Notes: generated by a model not told the origin, from the letters alone. A stretch of 37,498 bases of DNA from Candidatus Termititenax sp. (GCA_020719045.1 DYQY01000003.1:126149-163646); one strand, 5' to 3'; numbered from the stretch's first letter, positions 23,587 through 32,267 are shown. A program made the numbers and translations.

Positions 23587-23671
23587 TGGTGCTGCGGAAG
23601 AGACTCGAACTCTTACACCGTTAAGCACTAGCCCCTCAAGCTAGCGTGTCTACCAATTCCACCACCGCAGC
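23587..23671 (-). tRNA. tRNA-Leu (GAG)
   Basis: On the minus strand, acceptor GCTGCGG pairs with CCGCAGC, followed by discriminator A and encoded CCA. Anticodon stem CTAGC/GCTAG encloses loop TTGAGGG, giving GAG. The variable arm is long and the T-loop is TTCGAGT. Length is 85 nt. It marks the right edge of the accessory island. Confidence 0.95.
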
Positions 23672-23686
23672 TAATTAATAAAAAGT

Positions 23687-23715
23687 ATTATACCAGATAT
23701 TATTTATTTCCTTAA
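23687..23715 (-). promoter_or_regulatory. Promoter of tRNA-Leu
   Basis: Minus-strand TTAAGG (23710-23715), a 17-bp spacer and TATAAT (23687-23692) lie 15 bp before the tRNA 5' end. Confidence 0.6.
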
Positions 23716-23818
23716 CAGAGCTATTTCTTTATGTGTCTTTGTTTAAAAAATTAGTTTTTTGGGCATTTTAATAAAATGTTTCGATATATTACATAAGTTA
23801 CAAATTAAAGGATAAAAA

Positions 23819-26152
23819 ATGTTTAATAAAATTATAGGACTTGCTTTAAACCATTCAGTTCTATTAAATAATAATCTTAGGATTCTTCCTGCCAAAATAA
23901 GCACTAAATTACAGGAAATTATTAACAACATTAAGTCTTTGGATGACTTAAGAAAACTACTATACCTGCTTTCCACTAAGACAGACGAAGAATTAATGCA
24001 ACTTACACCTGAAAATTTTATGGTCAACGAACCATTCAGCACTGATGAATACATACAAGAATGGAGCTATTCTGACTCTTTAGCCCCCGAAATAAAGGAA
24101 AGTTGGCATATCATAAAAGGAGACATCCCCTTCTCGCTTAAATTAATAAAACTTGCTGGTGACTCTAGACTTCCATTTGAATCGTTTATGTTGGAGGGTT
24201 CCCATTATATTGTTTTGTCTCCAAAATGTTTTACTGAATGTCAGAGACTTTATGCTCTTAATTTTCAAAGTTCTAAAATTAGACATGCATTAATGGCTTT
24301 TCAGCATTTTGAACATATTGACAGAAAATTCTCTTCAGCACTAAACATGACTTTTGGTTACAGTTATAGTCCAACAAAAACTACGATAAGTTTATGGGCT
24401 CCAAAACAAACAATTGTCACCCTAAAACTCTATTCCAAGCCAAACGAGCTAACAGTAGAAACAGAAATGAACTATGACCCTAAAACAGGTAGCTGGTCAT
24501 GCGTCCTGCCTGGAGACTTAAAAGGCATGTTTTATAAATTCTCAATAACAAATGCAGGTGGCGCATCATATGAGATTAGAGACCCTGAAGCAAAAGCCTG
24601 CTCATTAAACGGCGACTTCTCCGCTATACTTGATTTAAATGAGACAAACCCAGTTGGATGGGAAACCATAGGCTTCATTCCAGAAGCAACTCCCACCGGC
24701 TCTATTATCTATGAGACTCACATTAAGGACTTCACCAGTGATGAAGAAACAAACGCCCAAACATACCATAACGTCCAAAAGAAACTTGATTACTTAAAAA
24801 ATCTAGGCGTTACACATCTTGCTTTTCAACCACTATACCAATTTGGTGGTATTAACGAAAATGATAAACATAACTATAACTGGGGCTATAATCCTAAAAA
24901 TTGGAACTGTGTCTCAGGCGCTTACTCCTCCAATCCAAACGATCCAGCAACAGCAATTAGAGAACTTAAGTCTATGATTATGGCTCTTAAAGAAAAAGGT
25001 ATTGGGATTGTGTTTGATGCAGTGTACAATCACGTCTACCAAGAAGACGACATTCTTGCAAAACTGTTTCCAGGATATTATCTCATGACCGACAACGAGG
25101 GAGACTTGCTAAACGGCTCATATTGTGGAAACCAAGTAGCTTCAGACAGAGCATTTATGAGAAAGATGATAATTGAGTCGGCTGAGTATTGGGTAAAAGA
25201 ATTTAAAGCTGACAAACTAAGATTTGATCTTATGGGATTACTAGATGTCGAAACTATGAACATATTACTAGCCAGAACAAAAAAAACTAACCCATATATG
25301 TACATCTATGGTGAACCCTGGCATATGGGTTCCTTGCCTGATAACAAAAGAGCTTCTATCGTAAACAATAGGGAAATGTCCGAAATAGGAATGTTTAATG
25401 GTAAATTCCGCGACTTAATGCTAGGTGATATTCATCATCTTCACACCAGAGGCTTATTAAGTGGTGAATTCAACACTGAATGGATAGCGAAACTCCAACA
25501 CCACGTCAAAGGATATACTGCTCAAAACTTCACGCGTCGCACACCTTTTGCGAATGCAGGACAGAATATTCTTTATGTTGATTGCCATGATAACTATACT
25601 TTTTTTGATAAATTACGAGCGACCTACCCAGGAAAAGTAAGCAAGCAAGAAGAAACTAGAATTACAAAGGAAATTAAAGCCAAATATCTACTTTCTGTCA
25701 GCATACTTGCAACCTCTCAAGGTGTTCCACTTTTATACGGTGGGTCTGAGCTATTAAGAAGCAAGGGCAATGTAAGGGATAGCTATAATTCTGGAGACCT
25801 TATCAATGCTATTCCTTGGGAAAACGAAAACCAATTCCTCGATGTTCAAAGTTATATACAAAAGATACTAGCTATCAAAAAGTCTCATCCTGCCTTTCAA
25901 ATGACTAATCCTTCAATGATAAACGACCACGTTGTCTTTCTTGATTCACCACCTAATACTTTTGCATTTAAAATAATTAACAATGCTAATGGTGATAGGT
26001 GGCGTGAAATACTAATTGTCTACAACTTCTCAGACAAGACAACAAAAACACCAGATCAATCTTTAAACTGGCACGTTGCTGTTAGAAGCAGTAGTGAAAC
26101 AGATTCATCAATAATTAAACCTTTTGAAGCTGTAATTCTTTATCAAGAATAA
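23819..26152 (+). CDS. pulA: Type I pullulanase / glycogen debranching-type GH13 enzyme
   Basis: A 777-aa GH13 enzyme hydrolysing alpha-1,6 branch points of pullulan, starch or glycogen. There is no signal peptide, so it probably acts in the cytoplasm on glycogen or imported dextrins. An N-terminal domain of about 170 residues has no match I recognise. A CBM48-like beta domain (about 180-270, ISLWAPKQTIVTLKLYS) precedes the catalytic barrel. That barrel has the pullulanase signature YNWGYNP (about 351), region I FDAVYNHV (about 398), region II LRFDLMGLLD with the nucleophile Asp (about 469), region III IYGEPW with the acid Glu (about 497) and region IV DCHDNYTFFDK (about 588). All catalytic residues are present. 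The ribosome site is AAAGGA. It is monocistronic and convergent with the spy-like gene. Confidence 0.9.
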   Translation: MFNKIIGLALNHSVLLNNNLRILPAKISTKLQEIINNIKSLDDLRKLLYLLSTKTDEELMQLTPENFMVNEPFSTDEYIQEWSYSDSLAPEIKESWHIIKGDIPFSLKLIKLAGDSRLPFESFMLEGSHYIVLSPKCFTECQRLYALNFQSSKIRHALMAFQHFEHIDRKFSSALNMTFGYSYSPTKTTISLWAPKQTIVTLKLYSKPNELTVETEMNYDPKTGSWSCVLPGDLKGMFYKFSITNAGGASYEIRDPEAKACSLNGDFSAILDLNETNPVGWETIGFIPEATPTGSIIYETHIKDFTSDEETNAQTYHNVQKKLDYLKNLGVTHLAFQPLYQFGGINENDKHNYNWGYNPKNWNCVSGAYSSNPNDPATAIRELKSMIMALKEKGIGIVFDAVYNHVYQEDDILAKLFPGYYLMTDNEGDLLNGSYCGNQVASDRAFMRKMIIESAEYWVKEFKADKLRFDLMGLLDVETMNILLARTKKTNPYMYIYGEPWHMGSLPDNKRASIVNNREMSEIGMFNGKFRDLMLGDIHHLHTRGLLSGEFNTEWIAKLQHHVKGYTAQNFTRRTPFANAGQNILYVDCHDNYTFFDKLRATYPGKVSKQEETRITKEIKAKYLLSVSILATSQGVPLLYGGSELLRSKGNVRDSYNSGDLINAIPWENENQFLDVQSYIQKILAIKKSHPAFQMTNPSMINDHVVFLDSPPNTFAFKIINNANGDRWREILIVYNFSDKTTKTPDQSLNWHVAVRSSSETDSSIIKPFEAVILYQE

Positions 26153-26154
26153 AG

Positions 26155-26685
26155 CTACTTCTTACTACAGCTTCCTCTAACTCCCGCTGGCGCACAACTA
26201 TTACTATCCTCTTCGCAACTCTTATCATGTTTCTTTCTCTTTCCATCATGTTGCTTTCTCTTGACTTCAAGCTTCTTAAGTTTCTCAATTTGCTCCCTTG
26301 TTAATACACTCTTAATCTCTTTTTTCATATTAATCATGTCATCTAGTCTTTTTTCCTGACCAGCAACAATGTTCTTCTTTAGTTCCTTAATCTTTTGTTC
26401 AGACGGATTGCTTGATTCAAGCTCCTCGATGAGTTCTTTTCTGCTATCCATAACATCTGGGCACCCTTGGTCAGATTCCTTGTATTTACCCATTATTTCT
26501 TTTATCTTTACACTTTGTTCCTTAGATAAGCCTAGGTCCTTAGCCATCTTCTCCTGAAACATCCCCTGCTTATTATGCATTCCACCTTTTTCCATACCTG
26601 AACCACCGCAATTTTCACCTGTTGTAGCTGCAAAAAGCATTCCAGCTACACCTAACACCAATAAACTATTTCTTACCATCTTCAT
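26155..26685 (-). CDS. Spy/CpxP-like (CnrX/ZraP-like) periplasmic protein
   Basis: 176 aa with a signal peptide (residues 1-20, cleavage near LFAATTG) and a helical LTxxQ-type core: LGLSKEQSVKIKEIMGKYK and SVLTREQIEKLKKLEVKRKQ. This is the Spy/CpxP/heavy-metal-resistance fold, periplasmic dimers that sense misfolding or metals. Both ends are rich in potential metal ligands: Cys, Met and His after the signal peptide (ENCGGSGMEKGGMHNKQGM), and a C-terminal stretch with several His, then Cys residues (CEEDSNSCAPAG, GSCSKK). The ribosome site TTAGGAGG is strong. It follows sigma and anti-sigma genes on the same strand, so it may feed the signal to them. The C-terminal stop lies 2 bp from the convergent pulA stop. 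Confidence 0.8.
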   Translation of the reverse strand: MKMVRNSLLVLGVAGMLFAATTGENCGGSGMEKGGMHNKQGMFQEKMAKDLGLSKEQSVKIKEIMGKYKESDQGCPDVMDSRKELIEELESSNPSEQKIKELKKNIVAGQEKRLDDMINMKKEIKSVLTREQIEKLKKLEVKRKQHDGKRKKHDKSCEEDSNSCAPAGVRGSCSKK

Positions 26686-26745
26686 TTTTTTCCTCCTAAA
26701 ATTTTTTCTATAACTATATACAATTCTAAAATAACAATAGTTCCA

Positions 26746-27057
26746 TTAAAATACAAAATCATTATTAATTGTTAAGAAAAATCTATCATAATAATCAGAA
26801 TCACTCATGCTTACTAATCTATCTGAGTATTTATTTATCTGACTATTATCAATACCAACCTTTACTCCAACAAAAACCATAAATACAATCAAGCTAGTAA
26901 CTAGTGGGCTAAAAAACCATAACATACGCTTTGAGTCGTTTTCCTGCTTAATTGCTTCCTTATTCTGTATTGAGAAAATAACACTATTAAAAATATTCGG
27001 AGGCACTGATTCTTTAACCTTTAATATATTTATTAAATCATCGTAACTTCTATTCAT
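26746..27057 (-). CDS. Membrane anti-sigma-like protein
   Basis: A 103-aa protein with a cytoplasmic N-terminal half, one membrane helix (FFSPLVTSLIVFMVFVGVKV) and a short periplasmic tail. I chose the ATG at 27057 because AAGGAGG lies at ideal spacing before it; an upstream ATG at 27075 lies inside the sigma gene and has no such site. It overlaps the sigma-factor stop by 8 bp, so translation is coupled. Position and topology fit an anti-sigma factor like CnrY or RsiW. The usual zinc-binding HxxxCxxC motif is absent, so this is inferred from context rather than sequence family. Confidence 0.6.
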   Translation of the reverse strand: MNRSYDDLINILKVKESVPPNIFNSVIFSIQNKEAIKQENDSKRMLWFFSPLVTSLIVFMVFVGVKVGIDNSQINKYSDRLVSMSDSDYYDRFFLTINNDFVF

Positions 27058-27580
27058 TTTTTGCCTCCTTTTCATATATATCTCTCAATATCTTTCTACC
27101 CCTATTAAGTCTAGACCTGATTGTCCCTATTGGCAGTCCCATTATTCTAGCGACTTCCTCATAACTCAGTTCCTGTATATCTTTCAAAACAATTGGCACC
27201 CTATATTTTGGATGTATTCTTCCTAAAATATTAACGGCTATTGCTTCTTGCTCAACATCCTCTTCCTTGCTTTGCTCATTAAAAAATCTTATCTCCTGTA
27301 TCTTACTTAAAAAATTATTCTTTCTCTTTATATGATTAATCGTATGATTTACAGCCAACCTATTTATCCACGTATTAATACTATATTCACTACTATACAT
27401 ACTCCTTTTTTCATAAACCTTAACATACACATCATGTGTAAGGTCCTCTGCCTCCTGCTTATTTAACACCATTTTATATATTGTGTTATAAACAAAAGAC
27501 TTTGTATCTTCATATACCTTTTGTAGTGACTGAATGTCTCCATTAGTAAAATCTAACAAGTTCTGTTTTGTTAATGCCAT
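27050..27580 (-). CDS. ECF-type RNA polymerase sigma factor
   Basis: 176 aa, the two-domain sigma-70 layout of extracytoplasmic-function factors. Region 2 has EAEDLTHDVYVKVYEKR and INTWINRLAVNHTINHIKRK (core binding and -10 recognition). An acidic linker follows. Region 4 is LSYEEVARIMGLPIGTIRSR then LNRGRKILRD, a helix-turn-helix for -35 recognition. No sigma 3 domain is present. It heads a run of sigma, membrane anti-sigma and Spy-like sensor genes, suggesting an envelope- or metal-stress regulon, often autoregulated. The promoter should be in 27581-27634. Confidence 0.9.
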   Translation of the reverse strand: MALTKQNLLDFTNGDIQSLQKVYEDTKSFVYNTIYKMVLNKQEAEDLTHDVYVKVYEKRSMYSSEYSINTWINRLAVNHTINHIKRKNNFLSKIQEIRFFNEQSKEEDVEQEAIAVNILGRIHPKYRVPIVLKDIQELSYEEVARIMGLPIGTIRSRLNRGRKILRDIYEKEAKNE

Positions 27581-27634
27581 TATTTCTCTATTCTATATAC
27601 AAACTAGGAATATAAATAGTTCCATGTAAATTGA

Positions 27635-28318
27635 TTAATGTTTTTTTGCTTGAAGAACAACAGTAAATTCGCCCTTTTGTTCTTTTTTAGACAACTGAGC
27701 AAAAACGTCACTTGCAGAACCTTTCCAGTAATGTTCGTACTTTTTTGTAAGCTCTTTAACCACAAACACTTCTACCTCCTCAGAAATAGTGGCTATGGTC
27801 TCTATTGTTTTTACTATTCTTTTAGGTGATTCATAGAAAGCATAGGGTATCTTTTCTGAAATAAGCTGACTAATAAGATTGCTTTGCTGACCCTTTTTCC
27901 TTGGCCAGAACCCCACAAAGCGAAAGCCATCTAAGGAAAACCCAGATAACGCTAAAGCTGAAATACAGGCAGTTGGACCAGGGATTACTTCTATTGGCAA
28001 ATCCAATTCATGAAAAAGGTTAATTACATGGTATCCTGGATCAGAAACCATTGGCATTCCAGCCTCGCTTATTAAAGCAACGACGATTTCTTCATGCTCA
28101 AGCCGCTTTTTAAGTGCTTCTGTCCTACTACGTTCATTGTGGTCATAATAAGAAACCAAGGTTTTACCTTTTATCTCTAACCGTGAAAGCAGTATTCCGA
28201 TGGTCCGCGTATCTTCGCAAAAAACAACATCAGAACCATTGAGTGCGTTTACTGTACGTTGTGGAATGTCTACAATATTACCAAGGTGATTACCGCAGAT
28301 ATAAAGCTTAGAACTCAA
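27635..28318 (-). CDS. rsmI: 16S rRNA (cytidine-1402 2'-O) methyltransferase RsmI
   Basis: SAM-dependent tetrapyrrole-methylase-fold enzyme that 2'-O-methylates C1402 in the decoding centre of 16S rRNA. Family motifs are GNHLGNIVDIPQRTV near the start, VVFCEDTRT, LISEAGMPMVSDPGYHVI (SAM-site loop), VIPGPTACISALALSG and FYESPKRIVKT. At 227 aa it lacks the C-terminal extension of the 286-aa E. coli enzyme, which is common. The start is TTG at 28318, directly after the bactofilin stop. No in-frame ATG precedes the conserved block, so TTG is accepted. The last gene of the cheA-cheY-cheX-bactofilin run. Confidence 0.92.
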   Translation of the reverse strand: MSSKLYICGNHLGNIVDIPQRTVNALNGSDVVFCEDTRTIGILLSRLEIKGKTLVSYYDHNERSRTEALKKRLEHEEIVVALISEAGMPMVSDPGYHVINLFHELDLPIEVIPGPTACISALALSGFSLDGFRFVGFWPRKKGQQSNLISQLISEKIPYAFYESPKRIVKTIETIATISEEVEVFVVKELTKKYEHYWKGSASDVFAQLSKKEQKGEFTVVLQAKKH

Positions 28319-28319
28319 C

Positions 28320-28697
28320 CTATGCTTCTTTTATTTTACTTGGGGAGATAACATCCATATTAACATTACCTTTAAAGGTTGCCCCTTCATCAATGATAAG
28401 TTTCTTGCCATATATATCACCGATTAATTTGCCAGTTCTCATTATTTCTATACTCTCAACGACATCTACATCGCCGATTATTTCTCCCTGAACAATAAGC
28501 CTTACTGCACTAATTGTACCTTTAACCTTACTCTTATGACCAATGAACACACTTCCCTGAGACCTTATTTCTCCATTAAAGTCTCCCTCTAAACGAATGG
28601 AAGCTTCTGTATTTACCACGCCCTCTAAAACAGAGTCAAAACCAACAATAGTCTGGATTGCGTCATCTAGATGATAATCAGGTTTAATTACTTTCAT
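28320..28697 (-). CDS. Bactofilin (polymer-forming cytoskeletal protein)
   Basis: A 125-aa protein made almost wholly of the bactofilin right-handed beta-helix: repeated hydrophobic strands with Gly turns (FDSVLEGVVNTEASIRLEGD, GEIRSQGSVFIGHKSKVKG, GKLIGDIYGKKLIIDEGATF). Bactofilins polymerise without nucleotide at the membrane and organise cell-wall enzymes, stalks or chemoreceptor placement. Tails are short, as is normal. It lies between cheX and rsmI. A TATAAT box ends 7 bp before the ATG, so transcription may start at the start codon. Confidence 0.9.
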   Translation of the reverse strand: MKVIKPDYHLDDAIQTIVGFDSVLEGVVNTEASIRLEGDFNGEIRSQGSVFIGHKSKVKGTISAVRLIVQGEIIGDVDVVESIEIMRTGKLIGDIYGKKLIIDEGATFKGNVNMDVISPSKIKEA

Positions 28698-28704
28698 GAT
28701 GCAA

Positions 28705-28732
28705 ATTATACACTCTTTTCCTGCATGAGCAA
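28705..28732 (-). promoter_or_regulatory. Promoter just before the bactofilin gene
   Basis: Minus-strand TTGCTC (28727-28732), a 16-bp spacer and TATAAT (28705-28710). The expected start point falls at or next to the ATG at 28697, and there is no Shine-Dalgarno, suggesting a leaderless transcript. Confidence 0.45.
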
Positions 28733-28751
28733 AGTAAAAGGATTTACTTTG
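28730..28751 (-). terminator. Hairpin at the 3' end of cheX
   Basis: CAAAGTAAA-AGGA-TTTACTTTG is a perfect 9-bp stem containing the cheX stop codon. No T-run follows in the minus direction, so it may protect or attenuate the transcript rather than terminate it. Confidence 0.35.
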
Positions 28752-29226
28752 ACGCTATAGATATAGTTATAAAAATGTTTCCATAAGATGTTTCAACTGG
28801 AACCACCAAGATGTCAGATGCTTCTGAAGAATATAGGGCTATTTCTTTACCAAAAATAAAAGAAGGTATGGAAATATCAACATTAATACCAGCATCCACC
28901 AACTTATTAATTGCATTTCCAACTATCATATTAGCTAGCTCATTGATAGTCATACTTACGGTATCATTAAACTCTGTAAGTTCTTCATCATTCATAATAG
29001 ACGAAATCTTCAATGCTGTTTCAAGCGGAAGGTCTACTAAAACTTTCCCTTTCAATTCACCAATAAGAGTAATTAGAGAAGCACAGCCCTTAACAATAAT
29101 TGGTCTTGTTTGGCTTGTTGCAATGGTTACTTCTCCGAAATTAACAGTTATGTTATCAACATATTCCTTAAGAACCATTTTGGTTGACCCATACAAAGCA
29201 ACTGTTATATCTTCTTTTATTCCCAT
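28744..29226 (-). CDS. cheX: CheX-like chemotaxis CheY-P phosphatase
   Basis: A 160-aa protein of the CheX/CheC family, which removes phosphate from CheY-P. The single ExxN active-site motif is seen in TINELANMIVGNAINKL (Glu and Asn about residues 91-94). This is the CheX arrangement, with one motif rather than the two of CheC. The fold ends with beta strands VVPVETSYGNIFITISIA. It lies directly downstream of cheY and cheA on the same strand with short gaps, so it belongs to the chemotaxis signalling operon. It is the only phosphatase seen here; no cheZ is present. Confidence 0.85.
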   Translation of the reverse strand: MGIKEDITVALYGSTKMVLKEYVDNITVNFGEVTIATSQTRPIIVKGCASLITLIGELKGKVLVDLPLETALKISSIMNDEELTEFNDTVSMTINELANMIVGNAINKLVDAGINVDISIPSFIFGKEIALYSSEASDILVVPVETSYGNIFITISIASK

Positions 29227-29242
29227 ACTACCTATTTCCTTA

Positions 29243-29674
29243 TTAAAATTTTGTTATAACAAAGGAAAGTATTCTAAATACATCTTCGGCCTTAAACGGC
29301 TTAACAATAAAGTACTTAGCACCAAGTTGCATTGCAGTTTTAACTTTTTCCTTGCTACCCAATGCACTAATCATAACAACTCTCTGTGTTCTGTCAAACT
29401 GCATTACTTTTTCTAAAACCTGCAAACCGTCCATTTCTGGCATAGTTATATCGCAAGTTATCAAATCTAATCTTCCTTTAAGTGTTTTGTATTTCTCAAC
29501 TGCCTCTACTCCATTGGCTGCGGTTTGTACTACCTCTATACCAAACTTCTCTAATAATTTACTTAAAGTTTTAACCATAAATGGCACATCATCAACAACC
29601 ATACATGTCAACTTCTTGCCATCTCGTTTAGTCCCCATAAATAAATTCTCTGGATCATGCTTAATGAGTTCCAA
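29243..29674 (-). CDS. cheY: CheY-like response regulator
   Basis: A single receiver domain of 143 aa with a 20-residue N-terminal extension. Acidic pair D28-D29 (MVVDDVPFM), phosphoacceptor D75 (LITCDITMPEMDGL), Ser in MISALGS and conserved Lys about 125 (FIVKPFKAED) are all in place. No output domain, so it acts by binding targets such as the flagellar switch or a pilus regulator. It is encoded 16 bp after cheA and before cheX, giving kinase, regulator and phosphatase in order. Confidence 0.92.
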   Translation of the reverse strand: MELIKHDPENLFMGTKRDGKKLTCMVVDDVPFMVKTLSKLLEKFGIEVVQTAANGVEAVEKYKTLKGRLDLITCDITMPEMDGLQVLEKVMQFDRTQRVVMISALGSKEKVKTAMQLGAKYFIVKPFKAEDVFRILSFVITKF

Positions 29675-29690
29675 TTTGCTCTCCTCTTAC

Positions 29691-31820
29691 TTAAATATAT
29701 TCTTCTATCATAGAAGCAATATCTGCTATTAACGCAATCTTTCCATTCCCTAAAATAGTTGCACCAGAAATAGAAATAGAGCCGGTTAAGCCTTTATCTA
29801 AAGATTTTACCACAATATCCTGTTCATCCAACAACCCATCAACCCCTAATGCTAGTTGCTTATCACCAATACCAACGATTACAACCTGAAAGACATCTTT
29901 TTCTCTATTAAACCTTCCAATACCAAAAATCTCATCCATTCTTATTAATCTTATTATTTGGTCTCTAACTCTAATTGTCTCCTCATCAATAACCCTATTT
30001 ATTTGACTCTTCTTAATATCTAGTATTTCAATAATATTTACTAAAGGAACAGCATATAAAGTTTTATGCACAAAAGTTAATAAAGCAGGAATAATAGCTA
30101 AAGTTAATGGAAGTTTTATCGAAAAGACACTTCCTTTTCCCACCTCAGAGTAAATCTCAACGATACCTCTTAGTCCCTCAATGTTCCTTTTAACAACATC
30201 CATTCCAACGCCTCTACCTGATAAGTCTGAAACTGTCTCTGCAGTGGAAAATCCTGGCGCAAGCACTAGCTCAATAATCTCTTTTTCACTCATGCTATTA
30301 CCAGCTGCTTCGGTAATAACACCTTTTTCTATTGCTTTTTTCTTAATAATTTCTGGGTTAATACCTTTCCCATCGTCTTCTACTTCAATAATAATCGAGC
30401 TCCCTCGATGGTATGCTCTTAGATATACCGTTCCTTTGAGTGGCTTACCAGCTTTTTTTCTGTCCTCTGGAGACTCAATCCCATGATCAACTGCATTTCT
30501 AAGTATATGCATCAAAGGATCTGTGATTTGCTCAACAACTGACTTATCAAGCTCTGTTTCTTTTCCCTCTAAAACAAGATCTATCTCTTTATTAACTTTT
30601 CTAGAAAGATCCCTAATAACTCTTGGGTATTTGTTAAAAACACCAGCAATTGGCATCATTCTTAATTGCATAATACCCTCTTGAATCTGAGTTGTTATTC
30701 GCATAAGTTGACCAATTGTATCTTTAAGCTTGGCGACTTCTTTAGTTCTACCAATCGCTTTCTCGATATCTAAAGCGGTCTGAATAACACCTGCTCTACT
30801 GATTACTAACTCACCTGCCATATTTAACATATGATCAAGCTTATAACTATCAACGCGCACTGTTTGAGTTTTATCATTATGATCTTTTATCTTTAGATTA
30901 TTTACCTCTTTAGAGCCAACAACCGTATCCTCTTCTACGAATTCAACTATCTTTGCTTCTTTCACTTCCCCAGTAAATAACACACTATTAAGTGAGGTAA
31001 TCTCTATCTTTTCAATATCTGGAACTATCATTTCTTTTTCTAAAACCTCAATGGAATCTGTAGTTGCAAAAAGTACCTTAAACTCTAAAACTTCCTCATC
31101 ATTTAATATTTTTTCATTAGGTTCAGCGGCAACCAGAATGCCACTTTCTTTAATCTTAGACAGAACCATAAACGAAGCTATAGAGGGCATTGCTGCAACA
31201 TCTTGAACCTTTACATCTGCTATATATAAGGAATAAGCTCCATCAGCAGCAAACTCATACGCCTGTAATTCTTCTGGAGTCATTTGTCTACCAAGTACTC
31301 CAGCTATCTTCTTTTGCTCTCCAGTGCCAACGCTACCCTCATCTTCAACAACATCTGCTTCTTCGGCTACCCCTTTATTGGATGACTTCTTGGCGCTTTT
31401 CTTTTTTGTTTCTTTCGTTGGTGATGCTTTAGCAACTTGCGCTTCACCAGAATTAATCTCAGCTAATAATTGATGAGCTTCTGTTGTATCCGTATTAAAC
31501 TGCCCTGTTGGTACTTCTTCCATCAGCAAATTAAGTGTATCCAAAACGGAAAATAGAGAGTCAACCTGATTAGAAGTAAGAGTCATTTTGCCTTCTCTTA
31601 TTTGATCAAAAATACTTTCCATACTATGAGTAAGCTTCATCATCTTCTCAAAGCCAAACATTCCAGCAGCACCTTTTATAGTGTGCGCGGAACGAAATAT
31701 GTCATTAATTATGTCGGTATCGCCTGTGTTTTTCTCTAGGTCCAAAAGCCCGTCATTTAGATTACGAAGTTGCTCTTCAACCTCTACGATAAAATCATTT
31801 AGGTCTAGCTCTAGATCCAC
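29691..31820 (-). CDS. cheA: Chemotaxis histidine kinase CheA
   Basis: Cytoplasmic kinase coupled to chemoreceptors, 709 aa. The Hpt domain carries H46 in SAHTIKGAAGMFGF. A variable stretch (about 110-330) includes an Ala/Lys/Ser-rich linker and a region that could be the CheY-binding P2 domain, though it is divergent. The dimerisation and ATPase domains follow: DPLMHILRNAVDHGIESPED (N box), VEDDGKGIN and FSTAETVSDLSGRGVGMDVV (G boxes). The C-terminal CheW-like domain (about 575-705, LLTFVHKTLYAVPLVNIIEI) binds receptors. All catalytic boxes are intact. The first gene of cheA-cheY-cheX. Confidence 0.95.
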   Translation of the reverse strand: MDLELDLNDFIVEVEEQLRNLNDGLLDLEKNTGDTDIINDIFRSAHTIKGAAGMFGFEKMMKLTHSMESIFDQIREGKMTLTSNQVDSLFSVLDTLNLLMEEVPTGQFNTDTTEAHQLLAEINSGEAQVAKASPTKETKKKSAKKSSNKGVAEEADVVEDEGSVGTGEQKKIAGVLGRQMTPEELQAYEFAADGAYSLYIADVKVQDVAAMPSIASFMVLSKIKESGILVAAEPNEKILNDEEVLEFKVLFATTDSIEVLEKEMIVPDIEKIEITSLNSVLFTGEVKEAKIVEFVEEDTVVGSKEVNNLKIKDHNDKTQTVRVDSYKLDHMLNMAGELVISRAGVIQTALDIEKAIGRTKEVAKLKDTIGQLMRITTQIQEGIMQLRMMPIAGVFNKYPRVIRDLSRKVNKEIDLVLEGKETELDKSVVEQITDPLMHILRNAVDHGIESPEDRKKAGKPLKGTVYLRAYHRGSSIIIEVEDDGKGINPEIIKKKAIEKGVITEAAGNSMSEKEIIELVLAPGFSTAETVSDLSGRGVGMDVVKRNIEGLRGIVEIYSEVGKGSVFSIKLPLTLAIIPALLTFVHKTLYAVPLVNIIEILDIKKSQINRVIDEETIRVRDQIIRLIRMDEIFGIGRFNREKDVFQVVIVGIGDKQLALGVDGLLDEQDIVVKSLDKGLTGSISISGATILGNGKIALIADIASMIEEYI

Positions 31821-32186
31821 GATTTCCCCCTGTAATTTTCTAACACCCCAACAATATCTATAATATTGTAGTTTATACTCTAAAACAAGATTATCGTTAT
31901 TTCAAGATTTTTAGGAATTAAATATATAGAACAGTAACTATTATAGTTTTAAACAAAGCCCATTTAATAATAGCCAGGTAGTGTAAAATTTTGTAATGCC
32001 TCGCCAATAATAGGCACCTGCATATTTGGGGTTTAATCCTAACGATGCCGTAAGGTCATGTATCTGTTTACTAAGTGTAACATAACTGATTTAGAAAAAA
32101 AACCAATCCAACCTATTATTTAATCTATAACTAATTTATGGTTTTTTATCAGCATCGTTCGGTAGTTTATTCCTGCGTATAACCAG

Positions 32187-32267
32187 TGTCATTCCCGCGC
32201 AGGCGGTAATCCAGGCTTGATAAGCCTTTCATCGATCTGGATCCCCGGATCAAGTCCGAGGATGACA
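32187..32267. repeat. GC-rich REP-like palindromic element
   Basis: An 81-bp imperfect inverted repeat with TGTCAT at both outer ends and ATCCAG / CTGGAT inside. Its left arm reads CATTCCCGCGCAGGCGGTAA, close to the ATTCCC-N-GGGAAT dRS3/REP-type repeats of Proteobacteria. It is far more GC-rich than the surrounding AT-rich spacer. Confidence 0.65.

Noticed and set aside
11673-23671. tRNA-Tyr or tRNA-Leu 3' end as an integrase attachment site
   Set aside because: No duplicated tRNA 3' end occurs at the other edge. Large serine recombinases seldom use tRNA genes.
31975-32060. IS256-like terminal sequence (GTAGTGTAAAATTTTG)
   Set aside because: No partner end or transposase remnant nearby, so the resemblance is too weak.
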